A stretch of 64,000 nucleotides of DNA from Jiella endophytica (lineage in GTDB: Bacteria > Pseudomonadota > Alphaproteobacteria > Rhizobiales > Rhizobiaceae), in the NCBI RefSeq assembly GCF_004519335.1, contig NZ_SOZD01000006.1:248001-312000 (forward strand). Reading direction: 5' to 3'. The notes beneath the pieces were generated by a model. It worked only from the letters and a program-made list of their open reading frames with translations, made no database searches and was not told where the DNA came from. Each line of letters starts with the position of its first letter. The stretch's first letter is position 1. The position numbers and the translations under genes were made by a program. Below are positions 18,407 to 27,536 of the stretch, piece by piece.

Positions 18407-18556
18407 GTGAAATCCATGTCTCAATCCCAATCCGGACCGTCCAGCCGTCTCTGCTGCGACCGCGACACCGCCTTCTCCCCCTTCGCCCTTTCGGCGCACG
18501 GCGGAGCGAACGGGGCCGAGGACGCATCGGACGCGGCGACTAATCACACCCGGTAG
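18407..18556 (+). CDS. Possible small protein upstream of tnsA (49 aa)
   Basis: AGGAGG at 18395-18400 is a perfect Shine-Dalgarno sequence 6 nt before a GTG. The frame encodes a 49-aa peptide starting VKSMSQSQSGPSSRLCCDRD and ending ATNHTR. tnsA starts 36 bp after its stop and has a weaker ribosome-binding site of its own. It may be a real leader peptide coupled to tnsA expression. The low-complexity Ser/Ala content argues for caution. Confidence 0.45.
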   Translation: MKSMSQSQSGPSSRLCCDRDTAFSPFALSAHGGANGAEDASDAATNHTR

Positions 18557-18591
18557 TCCCTCCGCGCCGGGTCGTCGGAGATCGCGAAACG

Positions 18592-19194
18592 ATGAGAGCG
18601 TCGAGCTTTTCCCTGACCGGCACCTATGCGGGCCTCGGCGCGCTCAACTACGGCGCCGAGAGCAACCTCGAGGTCAAGAACCTCCTGGTCGCGGAGGCCG
18701 ATCCCGACGTCGTCTCGATGACGATCCAGAAGCGTCTCCGCTACCGGGACGAAGAGGGGCGGCTGCGGAGCCACGTCTTCGACCTCGTGAAGACGCTGCG
18801 CAGTGGGATCGTCGTCCACGACGCGGTCAAGCCGAAGGCGAAGCACGAGCGTTCGGGGATCCACGCGGTCATCGCGGCCTTCCGTGCGCAGCGGCAGGAT
18901 CGGCGGGCATTCTTCCAGGTCGTCGACGAGGACATGCTGCCCGACTGGCGGGTGGCCAACGCGGTTTTGACCAAGAAGGCCCTCGACGAGCCGGACCCCG
19001 ACGCCGACGACCGGCTGTTCGAGGCCCTGTGCACCGCCGACGGTCCGCTCACGGTGGAGGAAGCCGGCCGCCGCGCCGGCCTCGGAAACCGCGCCCTCGC
19101 TGCGGCCGCCCGGCTGCTGCGCAATCGGGAGATCGCCCTCGTCGGCGGCCGCCTGCTCGAGATCTGCTCGGCGATCGTCATCGCCGAGCAGTAA
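18592..19194 (+). CDS. tnsA: Tn7-like transposition endonuclease TnsA (200 aa)
   Basis: Restriction-endonuclease-fold nuclease that cuts the 5' transposon strands, allowing cut-and-paste transposition. The catalytic pattern is visible: Glu in GAESNLEVKNLL, Asp in SHVFDLVKTL, and Lys in HDAVKPKAK. This is the ExDxK arrangement of TnsA, with AVK instead of QVK. A C-terminal winged-helix-like part (GPLTVEEAGRRAGL) should contact TnsC. It is the first of four same-strand tns genes, 13 bp from tnsB. At 200 aa it is shorter than TnsA of Tn7 (about 273 aa). Confidence 0.85.
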   Translation: MRASSFSLTGTYAGLGALNYGAESNLEVKNLLVAEADPDVVSMTIQKRLRYRDEEGRLRSHVFDLVKTLRSGIVVHDAVKPKAKHERSGIHAVIAAFRAQRQDRRAFFQVVDEDMLPDWRVANAVLTKKALDEPDPDADDRLFEALCTADGPLTVEEAGRRAGLGNRALAAAARLLRNREIALVGGRLLEICSAIVIAEQ

Positions 19195-19207
19195 GGACGG
19201 AACCCTC

Positions 19208-21499
19208 ATGAATATTCACTTCAGAGGCGCCGAGCCGATCATCTTCCGGCTCAACGCGCATGATCGGATCCACATCGGGGACGATCTCTACCGGCACCAG
19301 GCGACGACCGAGGATCATCAGGTCCTCGCTCCGCTCGGCCAACTGAGAAACCCGCGCGAGATCTCCCATGCGGAATTCGAGCAGGGCCTGTTCGCCGGCA
19401 CGATCGTCGTCGACGCGGGGTATTTCACCCTCAGCCAGCAGAACGCCCGCCGTCTGGGCGCGACGTCGCTCTTCGACCTGGAGCCGGCGGATCGGGCCGT
19501 GCTGCTTCATCGCCGGCGATGGGTCGAAGCCTTCGTCCTGCTCTGCGAGGCCAAGCGCGCCAGCCGCTCCGACGCCGGCATCGCGCGTGGGATCAAGATC
19601 ATTCAGGAGGAGCGTCTCGCCCTGGGCGAAGACGAAGCCGAAACCGGGGTCGGTCTGCCGAGCCCGTCCGTCTACCAGCTTCGCAAGTGGAGCCTCGCGT
19701 TTCTGAGGGATCAGGACATCATGGCGCTTCGGGACGGGCGCTGCCGGTCGGGCCGGCATGGCAGGACGCTGAACGATCTCGTCGAGGACGTGATCGCGCA
19801 GTTCGTCCCGACCTTCGCGTCCGACACCCGTCCGAACTGTCCCATGATCCATCTGACGATATGCCAGGAGATCGACCGGCTGGTCGCCGAGCGCAGGATG
19901 ACGATTCCGCCGGAGAAGCCTTCGCTGCGGACGATCCAGCGGCGGGTCGAGAAGCTGCCGGTGCTCGACGTCCTGTTCGGGCGCCACGGGCGAGCGATGG
20001 CGATGCGCAGGATGAGCCCGGTTCTCGGAGGCGTCGAGGCGTCGGCACCGTTCGAACGCATCGAGATGGACGAATGCCGCGTCAACCTGATGTCCCTGAT
20101 GGTGCAGTCGCGCCGCTGGATGACGCTCACCGAGGAGCAGCGGAAGGAGATCGCGCGGATCCGCCTTTGGGCGACGGTGGCGATCGACTGCCGGACGCGG
20201 TGCATCGCAGGCGTCCACGTCCATGCGGAGCCGCCGTCTCACCGCAGCGCGCTGACATGCCTTCATCATGTCCTCGTGGACAAGACGCCGGCCGCCCGGG
20301 CGACGGGTGCGGCGTCGCACTGGCGCATCTGCGGAAAGCCCGAAGCCGTGTTCACCGACAAGGGCGCCGCCTTCATCTCTGGTGAATTCCGGGCCGCGCT
20401 CGACGACATGGGAGTGACCCACCTCAAGCCGCCCGCCGGGACCCCGCAGTTGCGCCCGCGCATCGAGCGGTTCTTCGGCACGACCGCGAGCAGCCTGATG
20501 GGCTACTTCACGGGCCGGACCTTCGCGCACGTCGTCGACCGAGGCGATTACGAAGCCGAAGACCTGGCCAGCCTGACGGCGGCCGAGTTCGAGGGCGCGC
20601 TCGTGCGGTGGATCTGCGACGTCTACCACAACGAAGCCCATTCGGGGCTGCGCGGACGCACGCCGATGTCGGTGTGGCGTACGGAGACGCGGCACCACCG
20701 GATCCGGACGCCGCCGGAGGCAACGCTGCAGCGGGTCATCTTCGGCGTGCCGTTCCAGCGCATCCTGCAGAAGACGGGCATCCGCTACATGAACGGCTAC
20801 TACCATGCGCGCCCGCTCGCGCGGATGCTGGCCGATCATAGCCGGGAAGCCGGGCAGGAAGAGCGGACCGTCGAGATCCGGGTCAATCCCTACGCGCTGT
20901 CGGCCATCGCCGTCCGCACGCCGGAGGGTTGGGTGACGGCGCAGCGCACGGGTTACGGCCCGGCGCCGGCGACGCCCTCGCAGCCCTACGACCCGAAGAC
21001 GGCCGGAGAGACGTTCGTCGACGTCATGGAGCACATCCGCAACTACGACAGGCCGGACGCGCTCGAAGAGGCGGCGCTCGCCCGCGATCGTGCCGCCAGG
21101 CTCGCGGCGCATGCCGACCTCGAGGCGCTCGCCGAAGAGGCGCGGCTGCGGAGCGGCGTCGGCGACCCCTGCCCGAGCCCTAAGGATCTGGAGCGGGCCC
21201 GTAAGCAGATCGAGGAGCACTTCGATCGCTGGGAGGCCCGTCTTCGCTCGTCCGGCGCGGACATCGTGCCGGAGGAAGCACGGGCGGTCTCGGCGAATCT
21301 CGAGGGGCCGGATCCCGAAGGCCGGGCACGCCGGGCAGCAAAGCGGCGGCAGAGCGCGATGTCCGGACGTATCGCCCCCCGGACGGCTGCCGTTCCGGTC
21401 GACCCGCCGGCGCCCGCTGCACTGCCGGCGCGGGAGCAAACGGAAGAACCACCCATTCCCTCGGTCGCCCGGCGTAGCGCCGCCGACCTCGACGACTGA
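19208..21499 (+). CDS. tnsB: Tn7-like DDE transposase TnsB (763 aa)
   Basis: Retroviral-integrase-fold (rve) transposase that binds the transposon ends and joins 3' ends to target. The DDE residues are seen in FERIEMDEC (D288), AVFTDKGAAF (D384) and LRPRIERFFG (E420). N-terminal ~270 residues are helix-turn-helix end-binding domains. The C-terminal region, with a charged helical tail, follows the Mu-type beta-barrel. The length fits TnsB/TniA-type proteins. It is 14 bp from tnsC. Its expected sites are the repeated GACAyATA motifs at 1963-2003 and 28057-28140. Confidence 0.95.
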   Translation: MNIHFRGAEPIIFRLNAHDRIHIGDDLYRHQATTEDHQVLAPLGQLRNPREISHAEFEQGLFAGTIVVDAGYFTLSQQNARRLGATSLFDLEPADRAVLLHRRRWVEAFVLLCEAKRASRSDAGIARGIKIIQEERLALGEDEAETGVGLPSPSVYQLRKWSLAFLRDQDIMALRDGRCRSGRHGRTLNDLVEDVIAQFVPTFASDTRPNCPMIHLTICQEIDRLVAERRMTIPPEKPSLRTIQRRVEKLPVLDVLFGRHGRAMAMRRMSPVLGGVEASAPFERIEMDECRVNLMSLMVQSRRWMTLTEEQRKEIARIRLWATVAIDCRTRCIAGVHVHAEPPSHRSALTCLHHVLVDKTPAARATGAASHWRICGKPEAVFTDKGAAFISGEFRAALDDMGVTHLKPPAGTPQLRPRIERFFGTTASSLMGYFTGRTFAHVVDRGDYEAEDLASLTAAEFEGALVRWICDVYHNEAHSGLRGRTPMSVWRTETRHHRIRTPPEATLQRVIFGVPFQRILQKTGIRYMNGYYHARPLARMLADHSREAGQEERTVEIRVNPYALSAIAVRTPEGWVTAQRTGYGPAPATPSQPYDPKTAGETFVDVMEHIRNYDRPDALEEAALARDRAARLAAHADLEALAEEARLRSGVGDPCPSPKDLERARKQIEEHFDRWEARLRSSGADIVPEEARAVSANLEGPDPEGRARRAAKRRQSAMSGRIAPRTAAVPVDPPAPAALPAREQTEEPPIPSVARRSAADLDD

Positions 21500-21513
21500 G
21501 AAAGGATTCAGCC

Positions 21514-22644
21514 ATGCCGCCATCGAGCGCCGTCCAGCGAAGTCTCGCGCGTCTTGCCGAAGTGACGGAGCGCGAAGACCCCGCCTTCGCCGAATACCGC
21601 CGGAAGATCGAGCGGTTGAAGACCCTTCACCTGCCGATGGCGCGGCGCGAGAAGGCGCTCTCGATGCGACTGAAGGCGCTCATCGCGCACGTCCTGGCGA
21701 CGGGCCCCGACGGCGAGCGACGCGAGGAAGGCAACTTTCTGGCGGTGCTGGGGCCGTCGGGCGCGGGAAAGACGCGCCTGTGCGATCGCGTCTTCTCCTC
21801 CTTCGAAGGGCTGCGGACCTTCGAGGACGACGAGGGCACGGTCCGCCCCCTCATCACAATTCGCGCGCCGCGGCCGTGCGAATCCCGGGAGTTCGCCATC
21901 ATCATGCTGCAGGCTCTCGGGATGCGGCAGGAGAACTTCCCGGGCGTCGCGGATCTGACGCGGGTGCGGGCCTGGGCGATGGTGCGCCGGCTGCTCGTCG
22001 AGTGCGGGACGCTGATCGTCCACGTCGACGAGTTCCAGCACGTCGCGGAAGCCGACCTGATCGACGCCGAAGAGGTCGTCGACACGCTGAAGAACATCTC
22101 GCAGCAGACGGACAACCCGGTCTCGCTGGTGTTCTCGGGCTTGCCGAAGATCCAGGGGTTCATCGCCGGCCGGTTCGGCAATCCGCAGGTCATGCGCCGC
22201 GACAACTTCTTCGAGGTGCCGCCGCTCGATATCGCCCGTGATCGGCGGAAGCTGATCGACTACGTCGCCGAGGTGGCGAGGACGGCAGGCCTCGCCGACC
22301 GGACGGCGACGCAGGGGGACTTCGTCGAGCGCCTCGTCCATGCGTCCACGGGCCAGTTGGGTCGCTTCGGCATTCTGGCCTCGCTCGCCGCGAACGAGGC
22401 ATTGCTCCTGCGCGACGAGACGCTCGAGCCCGGGCATTTCGCGGAAGCGGTCCGGCTGCTGACCCTGTGCGCCGACGAGCAGAACGTCTTCCTGGTCTCC
22501 GACTGGCCGGAGATGGCGGTCTGGCCGGACGACCCGCAGACGGCGATCCTGATCGCGCGGGACGAGGAAGAGTTCTACGCCTCTCCCAAGCGGCGCCAGG
22601 TGTCGCGCAAGCGCGGCCGCGCTCCGAAGGCGCAGGAACAATGA
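21514..22644 (+). CDS. tnsC: AAA+ transposition regulator TnsC/TniB (376 aa)
   Basis: AAA+ ATPase that links target selection by TniQ to the TnsA-TnsB transposase. Walker A is GPSGAGKT (80-87) and Walker B is LIVHVDEFQH (167-176). The sequence resembles the TniB/TnsC branch throughout, including SLVFSGLPKIQ. Its stop overlaps the ATG of tniQ by 4 bp. A basic C-terminal tail (KRRQVSRKRGRAPK) could contact TniQ or DNA. Confidence 0.93.
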   Translation: MPPSSAVQRSLARLAEVTEREDPAFAEYRRKIERLKTLHLPMARREKALSMRLKALIAHVLATGPDGERREEGNFLAVLGPSGAGKTRLCDRVFSSFEGLRTFEDDEGTVRPLITIRAPRPCESREFAIIMLQALGMRQENFPGVADLTRVRAWAMVRRLLVECGTLIVHVDEFQHVAEADLIDAEEVVDTLKNISQQTDNPVSLVFSGLPKIQGFIAGRFGNPQVMRRDNFFEVPPLDIARDRRKLIDYVAEVARTAGLADRTATQGDFVERLVHASTGQLGRFGILASLAANEALLLRDETLEPGHFAEAVRLLTLCADEQNVFLVSDWPEMAVWPDDPQTAILIARDEEEFYASPKRRQVSRKRGRAPKAQEQ

Positions 22645-24488
22645 CACCCGGCCTTCTTCCGCGGCGCCCCCGTCCCCGTCACGACGAGACGCCCTGGAGC
22701 TACGCCTCCCGTCTCGCCTGGGCGAACGGGGCGTCCTCTCTCGAGCACCTCGTCACCCGCTGGGGCTTTCGCGTCTTCGACATCGGCAACGGCAATCCGG
22801 CCGCGCTCTCCCTCCTTGCCGCGCTCGCCGGCGTCGAGCCGCTGTCCGCCGCCACCGGCATCGTCATGGACGGCCGGACGTACCGCATCGGGCGCGAACT
22901 CGTGCGCAAGAGCAACCTCGCGCGCAGGCGGTTCCGCGTCTGCCCCGTCTGCGTGGCCGAAGACGTCGCCTCCAGGTCGGGATCTCCGACGCTGCGAACG
23001 CATGGCCGGCTGCCGTGGGCGATCGAGGCGCTATCGACCTGCCGCGAGCACGAGGTGGCTCTTCGCGAATACGAGCCCGCCGCGACGATCGGCGGCGTAG
23101 AGTTCGCCTACTGCATCGAAACGAACCTGCCGGCGATCCTCCAGGACGCTCGCGCGCCGGAACGGCGGGTGCCGGTGGGCGCGGAGACGTATCTGGCCGG
23201 CCGCGTCTTCGGCGGCGGACACACCGCGCCGTTTCTCGACGGTCTGCCCTACCATGTCGCAGACCGGCTCATGGAAATCGTCGGCATGACGCTGACCGAA
23301 GGCCCGGCCGCCGTTCGTCATGGCAGGCCGCCAGCGGATCTGCATCTCGCTCGCGCGGAGGGCTTTGAAGTCCTCAAGGACGGCGCCGACGGCCTGCGAC
23401 GCATCATGCGCATGCTGGTCGACGACGCCCTCGCCGATCCGGACGCGAACTGGGGTCTGCGGCCTATGCTCGGGCGCCTTCACGACTGCTTTCTCCCGCG
23501 CGAGTCCGGCCCGGAGGTCGAGCCGATCCGCGAGATCATCGCGGAGTTCGTCGCCGAGACCATGCCGCACCACCATGCCGGCGTCGCCGTCGGCCGGAAG
23601 GTCGAAAGCCGCCTCCTCTCGATCCGATCCGCCTCGGAGATGAGCGGCTGGCATCCGAAGACTCTCCGCAAGGTGCTGCGCCTGTTCGAGATGATCGGAC
23701 CGGAGACGGACGGCCTCATGGACGAGCGCGTCGTGTTCGAGCGCGCCGCCTTCGAGGCGCGGTTTCCGCCGGCGTCGGAAACCTTCTCGCGAAATGCCCT
23801 CGCCGAATACCTGCAGATGTCGCGCGTCCACGGCAAGATCGTGATCGAGACCTACATCGAGCCGTTCTACGGCAAGGACAAGCGCTACGGCATCGGCGAG
23901 TTCCGGTTCACCCGGGCAGCGGCGGACGCCTTCATGGACCGCCTGTTCGCCGGCGCCGTCGAGGTCGACGCGCCGGCGGACGGCATGGTCGACATCTACG
24001 AGGCCCGGCACCGCACGTTGTCCACGGTTCCGCAGATGATCGACCTGATCCTGTCGGGGCGGCTGACCTGGAAGGGCCGCCTTGCCGGCCGGCGCGACTA
24101 CGGTGCGCTTCTGCTCGACCTTGCCGAGGTCCGCCAGCGCCTATCAGGCGAGGATCACGGCGGCTTGGCCGCCTACAAGGCCGCGAAGATCATGAAGACC
24201 CGACCCGAGGTGGTCGCGGCGCTGATCCGGATCGGCGCCCTGCCCTCGTTCATCGCCAAGGATCCCGTGAACAAGTGCGACGTGCTTTTGGTGCGGCCGG
24301 CCGACATCGAGGCGTTCCAGGCGCGGTACGTCTCCCTGTTCACGCTCGCCCGAGAGCGCGGGGAGCATTTTCGGCATACGATGCAGTTCGTCCAGCGGGC
24401 GGCGCTGCGGCCGTGCTTCGATCCGAGGATCGTGGATGTCTGCTTCTACGATCGGCATGACCTCCCGACACCAAGCGATCGCTGCTGA
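22641..24488 (+). CDS. tniQ: TniQ/TnsD-type target-site selection protein (615 aa)
   Basis: An N-terminal TniQ domain has the zinc-binding pattern RFRVCPVCVAED (C101, C104), an intervening His and LSTCREHE (C134, H137). The opening (LLPRRPRPRHDETPWSYASR) is typical of TniQ. A long C-terminal extension of over 400 residues contains helix-turn-helix-like segments and resembles the DNA-reading part of TnsD rather than the short TniQ of CRISPR-associated elements. TnsD-type proteins read the 3' end of a conserved gene. The position of the element predicts that this one reads nrdJ. Confidence 0.9.
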   Translation: MTPGLLPRRPRPRHDETPWSYASRLAWANGASSLEHLVTRWGFRVFDIGNGNPAALSLLAALAGVEPLSAATGIVMDGRTYRIGRELVRKSNLARRRFRVCPVCVAEDVASRSGSPTLRTHGRLPWAIEALSTCREHEVALREYEPAATIGGVEFAYCIETNLPAILQDARAPERRVPVGAETYLAGRVFGGGHTAPFLDGLPYHVADRLMEIVGMTLTEGPAAVRHGRPPADLHLARAEGFEVLKDGADGLRRIMRMLVDDALADPDANWGLRPMLGRLHDCFLPRESGPEVEPIREIIAEFVAETMPHHHAGVAVGRKVESRLLSIRSASEMSGWHPKTLRKVLRLFEMIGPETDGLMDERVVFERAAFEARFPPASETFSRNALAEYLQMSRVHGKIVIETYIEPFYGKDKRYGIGEFRFTRAAADAFMDRLFAGAVEVDAPADGMVDIYEARHRTLSTVPQMIDLILSGRLTWKGRLAGRRDYGALLLDLAEVRQRLSGEDHGGLAAYKAAKIMKTRPEVVAALIRIGALPSFIAKDPVNKCDVLLVRPADIEAFQARYVSLFTLARERGEHFRHTMQFVQRAALRPCFDPRIVDVCFYDRHDLPTPSDRC

Positions 24489-24599
24489 GGATCCGGCCGC
24501 CCTCGTTACGTCAGCGTTAATATCTCGCTAACCAAGGATTGCACCGAAGACCTGCCGTTACTACATCGGGCAAACAACCGGTGAGGCTTGGGAGGTGTC

Positions 24600-25970
24600 A
24601 TGAATATCCGCGCGAATATCGACGAGAGCCTTGCCATCGACCCTGTAGAGGCGGCTCTCATGGACTTGGCCAGGTCCATCCAATTGACGCCGACAATGCA
24701 TCGTGAGGCTACACGCCGATATGAGTCTCTCGCGGAATATGTCGACCGAGAGGGAAGCCCGCTCCAGGACGAGGTCAAAGAAGTCTACCCGTCGGGAAGC
24801 TTCGCGATCCATGCAGCCATCCGCTCGGACATCAAGCGGGAGCAGCATGATGTCGACGCGGTCCTGGAGATCCTGGTCGCGCAAGATGCCGACCCTGCGA
24901 CGGTTCTCGACGCTCTTGAGAAGGCAATCGTGGGTGAGTCGGGCGGCGGCTACCGCGGCCGGGAGGTTGAGCGAAACAGCCGTTGCATCACGGTCCACTA
25001 TACCGATGGCGTAACGGTCGATCTCATGCCGGTGGTTCGGCTGCCGAACACGCCCGAGCGCGTCGCCAATCTCTTCCATCATAACGAGGAGAAGGGAGAG
25101 AGCTACCGGAAGCAGGTCAATCCGAAGGGGTTTGCCAACCACTTCAACGAAGTTGTCGAAATCAGTGCCGAATTCGCCAAGAGGTTCGATACCCGCCGCT
25201 TCATCGTCGAAGGCGCTACCTATGCCGAGCAACTGGTTCGGGATCTGAACGCACCGAGCGAGGTGCTGACGGAGAAGGCCGAGACCCAGCCGATGCCGGA
25301 TTTTCTGCCTCTCGATCAGAAAGCTCCCCGCGTGGTCGCGTTGCAGATTTTGAAGCGGTTCCGAGACAAGCGGTACAGGAAGCATGACGATCACAGAGGG
25401 CAACGGAAGCCTCCTTCTGTGGTGATGGCGGCACTGGCGCTCGAGGCCACGCCTATTGCGCCGACATTGACGGATGAACTGATCGCGGTGGCCGAGACGA
25501 TCCGGAACGCGATCGTGGCGGCAGACCTCGCTGGCAGGAAGCTTGAGGTTCGCAATCCTGCGCACGAGGAGGATATCTTCACCGATCGCTGGCCGGAGGA
25601 TCGCCATGCTCAGCGTCTCTGGGCAGCGGACCTGATCCACCTCGTGAACAGCCTTCGTCTCCTGAAGGCGAAGGGCTTCGATCCTGTTTCGGTGAAAAAG
25701 ACCTTCGACGACCTCTTCGGAGAGGACATCGCCGACCGTGTTCTCGAGGAGCATTACAGGGTTCACAACGCGGCCGTGCTGAGTGGCAACTCCAAGATGA
25801 CGCACGATGGAAGGCCGGTCTCGCCTGCCGTTCCGGCGCGGCCGACGTCCCCTAGACACCCTCGGCCTTCGACCCCGGCCATCATCGGAGGCGCAGCCGC
25901 GTCCGGTCTCATCACCCCCGCACGAGCCAACACCAGCATGGGCGGCGTCATTCCCGATGATGACCATTGA
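24600..25970 (+). CDS. CBASS cyclic oligonucleotide synthase (CD-NTase, SMODS-type, 456 aa)
   Basis: cGAS/DncV-like nucleotidyltransferase that makes a cyclic nucleotide signal upon phage infection. The active site is visible: GSF (66-68), the HDVDAV metal ligands D84 and D86, and a third Asp in VTVDLMPVV (D141). A strong GGGAGG site precedes the ATG. A flexible Pro/Ala-rich tail of about 50 residues ends GGVIPDDDH. In type II CBASS the enzyme's C-terminus is primed by an E1/E2 or E2 protein, and an E2-like gene follows here. The product nucleotide cannot be read from sequence. Confidence 0.92.
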   Translation: MNIRANIDESLAIDPVEAALMDLARSIQLTPTMHREATRRYESLAEYVDREGSPLQDEVKEVYPSGSFAIHAAIRSDIKREQHDVDAVLEILVAQDADPATVLDALEKAIVGESGGGYRGREVERNSRCITVHYTDGVTVDLMPVVRLPNTPERVANLFHHNEEKGESYRKQVNPKGFANHFNEVVEISAEFAKRFDTRRFIVEGATYAEQLVRDLNAPSEVLTEKAETQPMPDFLPLDQKAPRVVALQILKRFRDKRYRKHDDHRGQRKPPSVVMAALALEATPIAPTLTDELIAVAETIRNAIVAADLAGRKLEVRNPAHEEDIFTDRWPEDRHAQRLWAADLIHLVNSLRLLKAKGFDPVSVKKTFDDLFGEDIADRVLEEHYRVHNAAVLSGNSKMTHDGRPVSPAVPARPTSPRHPRPSTPAIIGGAAASGLITPARANTSMGGVIPDDDH

Positions 25971-26520
25971 ACGACAGATAGAGGATATGGCCGCTTGTCT
26001 GCCGGAGTGGCAGATGACCCGCATAGCCGAGCGGACCGCTTTTTGGGTCGGTGAATTGACGCCCTACAACACGACCTACCGCGTCCGGGTCGAGCACACA
26101 GTGCCACCGGTGATCGAATACCAATGTCTCCTGAGATTGCAGCCTCTCGTCGAGGTTCTTTCGCCTCGACTCCAGAGGCGGAATGGCAGTGCGGAAGGCG
26201 CGCTACCCCACGTCTACTGGGAGCATCCGCGGGCGGCACGACCAGGCCCGTTCCTTTGTGTCTTCGATGCCGATGCACGCGAATGGACCCTCAGCGACCC
26301 GCTATCGACCACCACTATCCCGTTCACCCTGAACTGGCTTCAGTCCTACGAGGGCTGGTTGGCGACGGGCAAATGGTTGGGGCTGGGGCGACATGCAGGA
26401 CAGGAGCGAACGGGTGAGCCAAACTACAAACTCGAGCCGGGAACTGGCCCCGATACCCCAAGGAGTTCGCTCGACAGGTTCGCGGCGCTCGCGGCGTCCA
26501 CAGCAGCCCTGGGAAGCTGA
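25960..26520 (+). CDS. E2-like ubiquitin-conjugation protein of CBASS (186 aa)
   Basis: The arrangement LPHVYWEH...PGPFLCVFDADAREWTLSDPL...TIPFTLNWLQSYEGWL follows the E2 layout: an HP/VY strand, an active Cys (C100, in FLCVF), a W-x-P-like turn, then a helix ending near a Trp. There is no E1 domain, so the module is of the short, E2-only type II kind. It overlaps the CD-NTase end by 11 bp and the patatin gene by 107 bp. ATG codons at 25957 and 25960 are equally possible starts. The assignment is by motif and neighbours. Confidence 0.75.
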   Translation: MTIERQIEDMAACLPEWQMTRIAERTAFWVGELTPYNTTYRVRVEHTVPPVIEYQCLLRLQPLVEVLSPRLQRRNGSAEGALPHVYWEHPRAARPGPFLCVFDADAREWTLSDPLSTTTIPFTLNWLQSYEGWLATGKWLGLGRHAGQERTGEPNYKLEPGTGPDTPRSSLDRFAALAASTAALGS

Positions 26521-27502
26521 AGAGTTCAGGATCCTCTCGATCGACGGAGGCGGCATCCGGGGCATTCTGCCCGCGACTATCCTTGACCTGTGCGAGCGAC
26601 ATTTCCTTCGCGGTGAGTCCGCCGGCGACTACTTCGACATGATCGCAGGCACCTCTACCGGCGGCATCATTGCACTCGGATTGGGCAAGGGCGAAACGGC
26701 CGGCGACATCCTGAAGCTCTACACCGATCATGGAGAAGAGATTTTTCCGCCGGAACCCGAGAGAAAGGGCGTCCAGAAGGTCGTCGGGGACTGGTGGAAG
26801 TTCGGGCGAAACGTGAGCGGTGTGCGCTACGACGCACAAGCACTGACACGGCAGCTTGAGCGCACGTTCGGCAGCCAGCTTTACGGCGAGAGCAAACGAC
26901 GGCTCGTGATACCGACCTTCGACGCGCATACCAAGGTCAACGTCTTGAAGACCCCTCACCATGGGGACTTCCAGATCGACTGGCAGAAGCGGATGGTGGA
27001 CGTAGCATTGGCGACGTCGGCAGCGCCGACGTATCTACCGCCTCACCGGATCGGCACGCAGGTCTACGCCGATGGCGGCGTCTGGGCGAACAACCCGGTG
27101 ATGCTTGCGCTCGTCGATGCCCTCACCTGCTACGACCTCGACAGACATAAGGTCCGGATCCTCTCCCTCGGCTGCGGCTCAGGCGAACTGAGAATGTCCG
27201 AAAAGCAGATCTCTCGCGGCGGCCAGTGGGATTGGCGCGACATCGTCAACGTCGCGATGGAACTGAGCAGCCAGAACGCCGACGGTCAGGCCAAACTGCT
27301 CGTTGGACCCGAGCGCTTCTGCCGCTTGGATATTCCGGATCAGGTTCACCCGATCCCGCTGGACGACGTCAAAACTGCCAAGGCCATCCTGCCAGGCGAA
27401 GGAAAGCGCTTGTTCGATGAAGGGAGGGAGGAGCTTGCATCCTTCTTTGACAACCCAAGGCCGACTTACCCCGCCTTCTACGGCCCCCGTAAAAGTTCGT
27501 AA
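26414..27502 (+). CDS. capV: Patatin-like phospholipase, CBASS effector (CapV-type, 362 aa)
   Basis: Patatin phospholipase activated by the cyclic nucleotide to degrade membrane lipid and kill the infected cell. The oxyanion-hole motif is DGGGIRG (44-50), the nucleophile motif GTSTGG (S81), and the catalytic Asp lies in YADGGVWANNP (D220). The GTG start is preceded by AGGAG and has better spacing than the ATG at 26393. The gene overlaps the E2-like gene by 107 bp out of frame, an unusually long overlap. Confidence 0.92.
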   Translation: MSQTTNSSRELAPIPQGVRSTGSRRSRRPQQPWEAEEFRILSIDGGGIRGILPATILDLCERHFLRGESAGDYFDMIAGTSTGGIIALGLGKGETAGDILKLYTDHGEEIFPPEPERKGVQKVVGDWWKFGRNVSGVRYDAQALTRQLERTFGSQLYGESKRRLVIPTFDAHTKVNVLKTPHHGDFQIDWQKRMVDVALATSAAPTYLPPHRIGTQVYADGGVWANNPVMLALVDALTCYDLDRHKVRILSLGCGSGELRMSEKQISRGGQWDWRDIVNVAMELSSQNADGQAKLLVGPERFCRLDIPDQVHPIPLDDVKTAKAILPGEGKRLFDEGREELASFFDNPRPTYPAFYGPRKSS

Positions 27503-27536
27503 CCTGACACAAAATAGACTAAAGAAAGGAGGGCAG

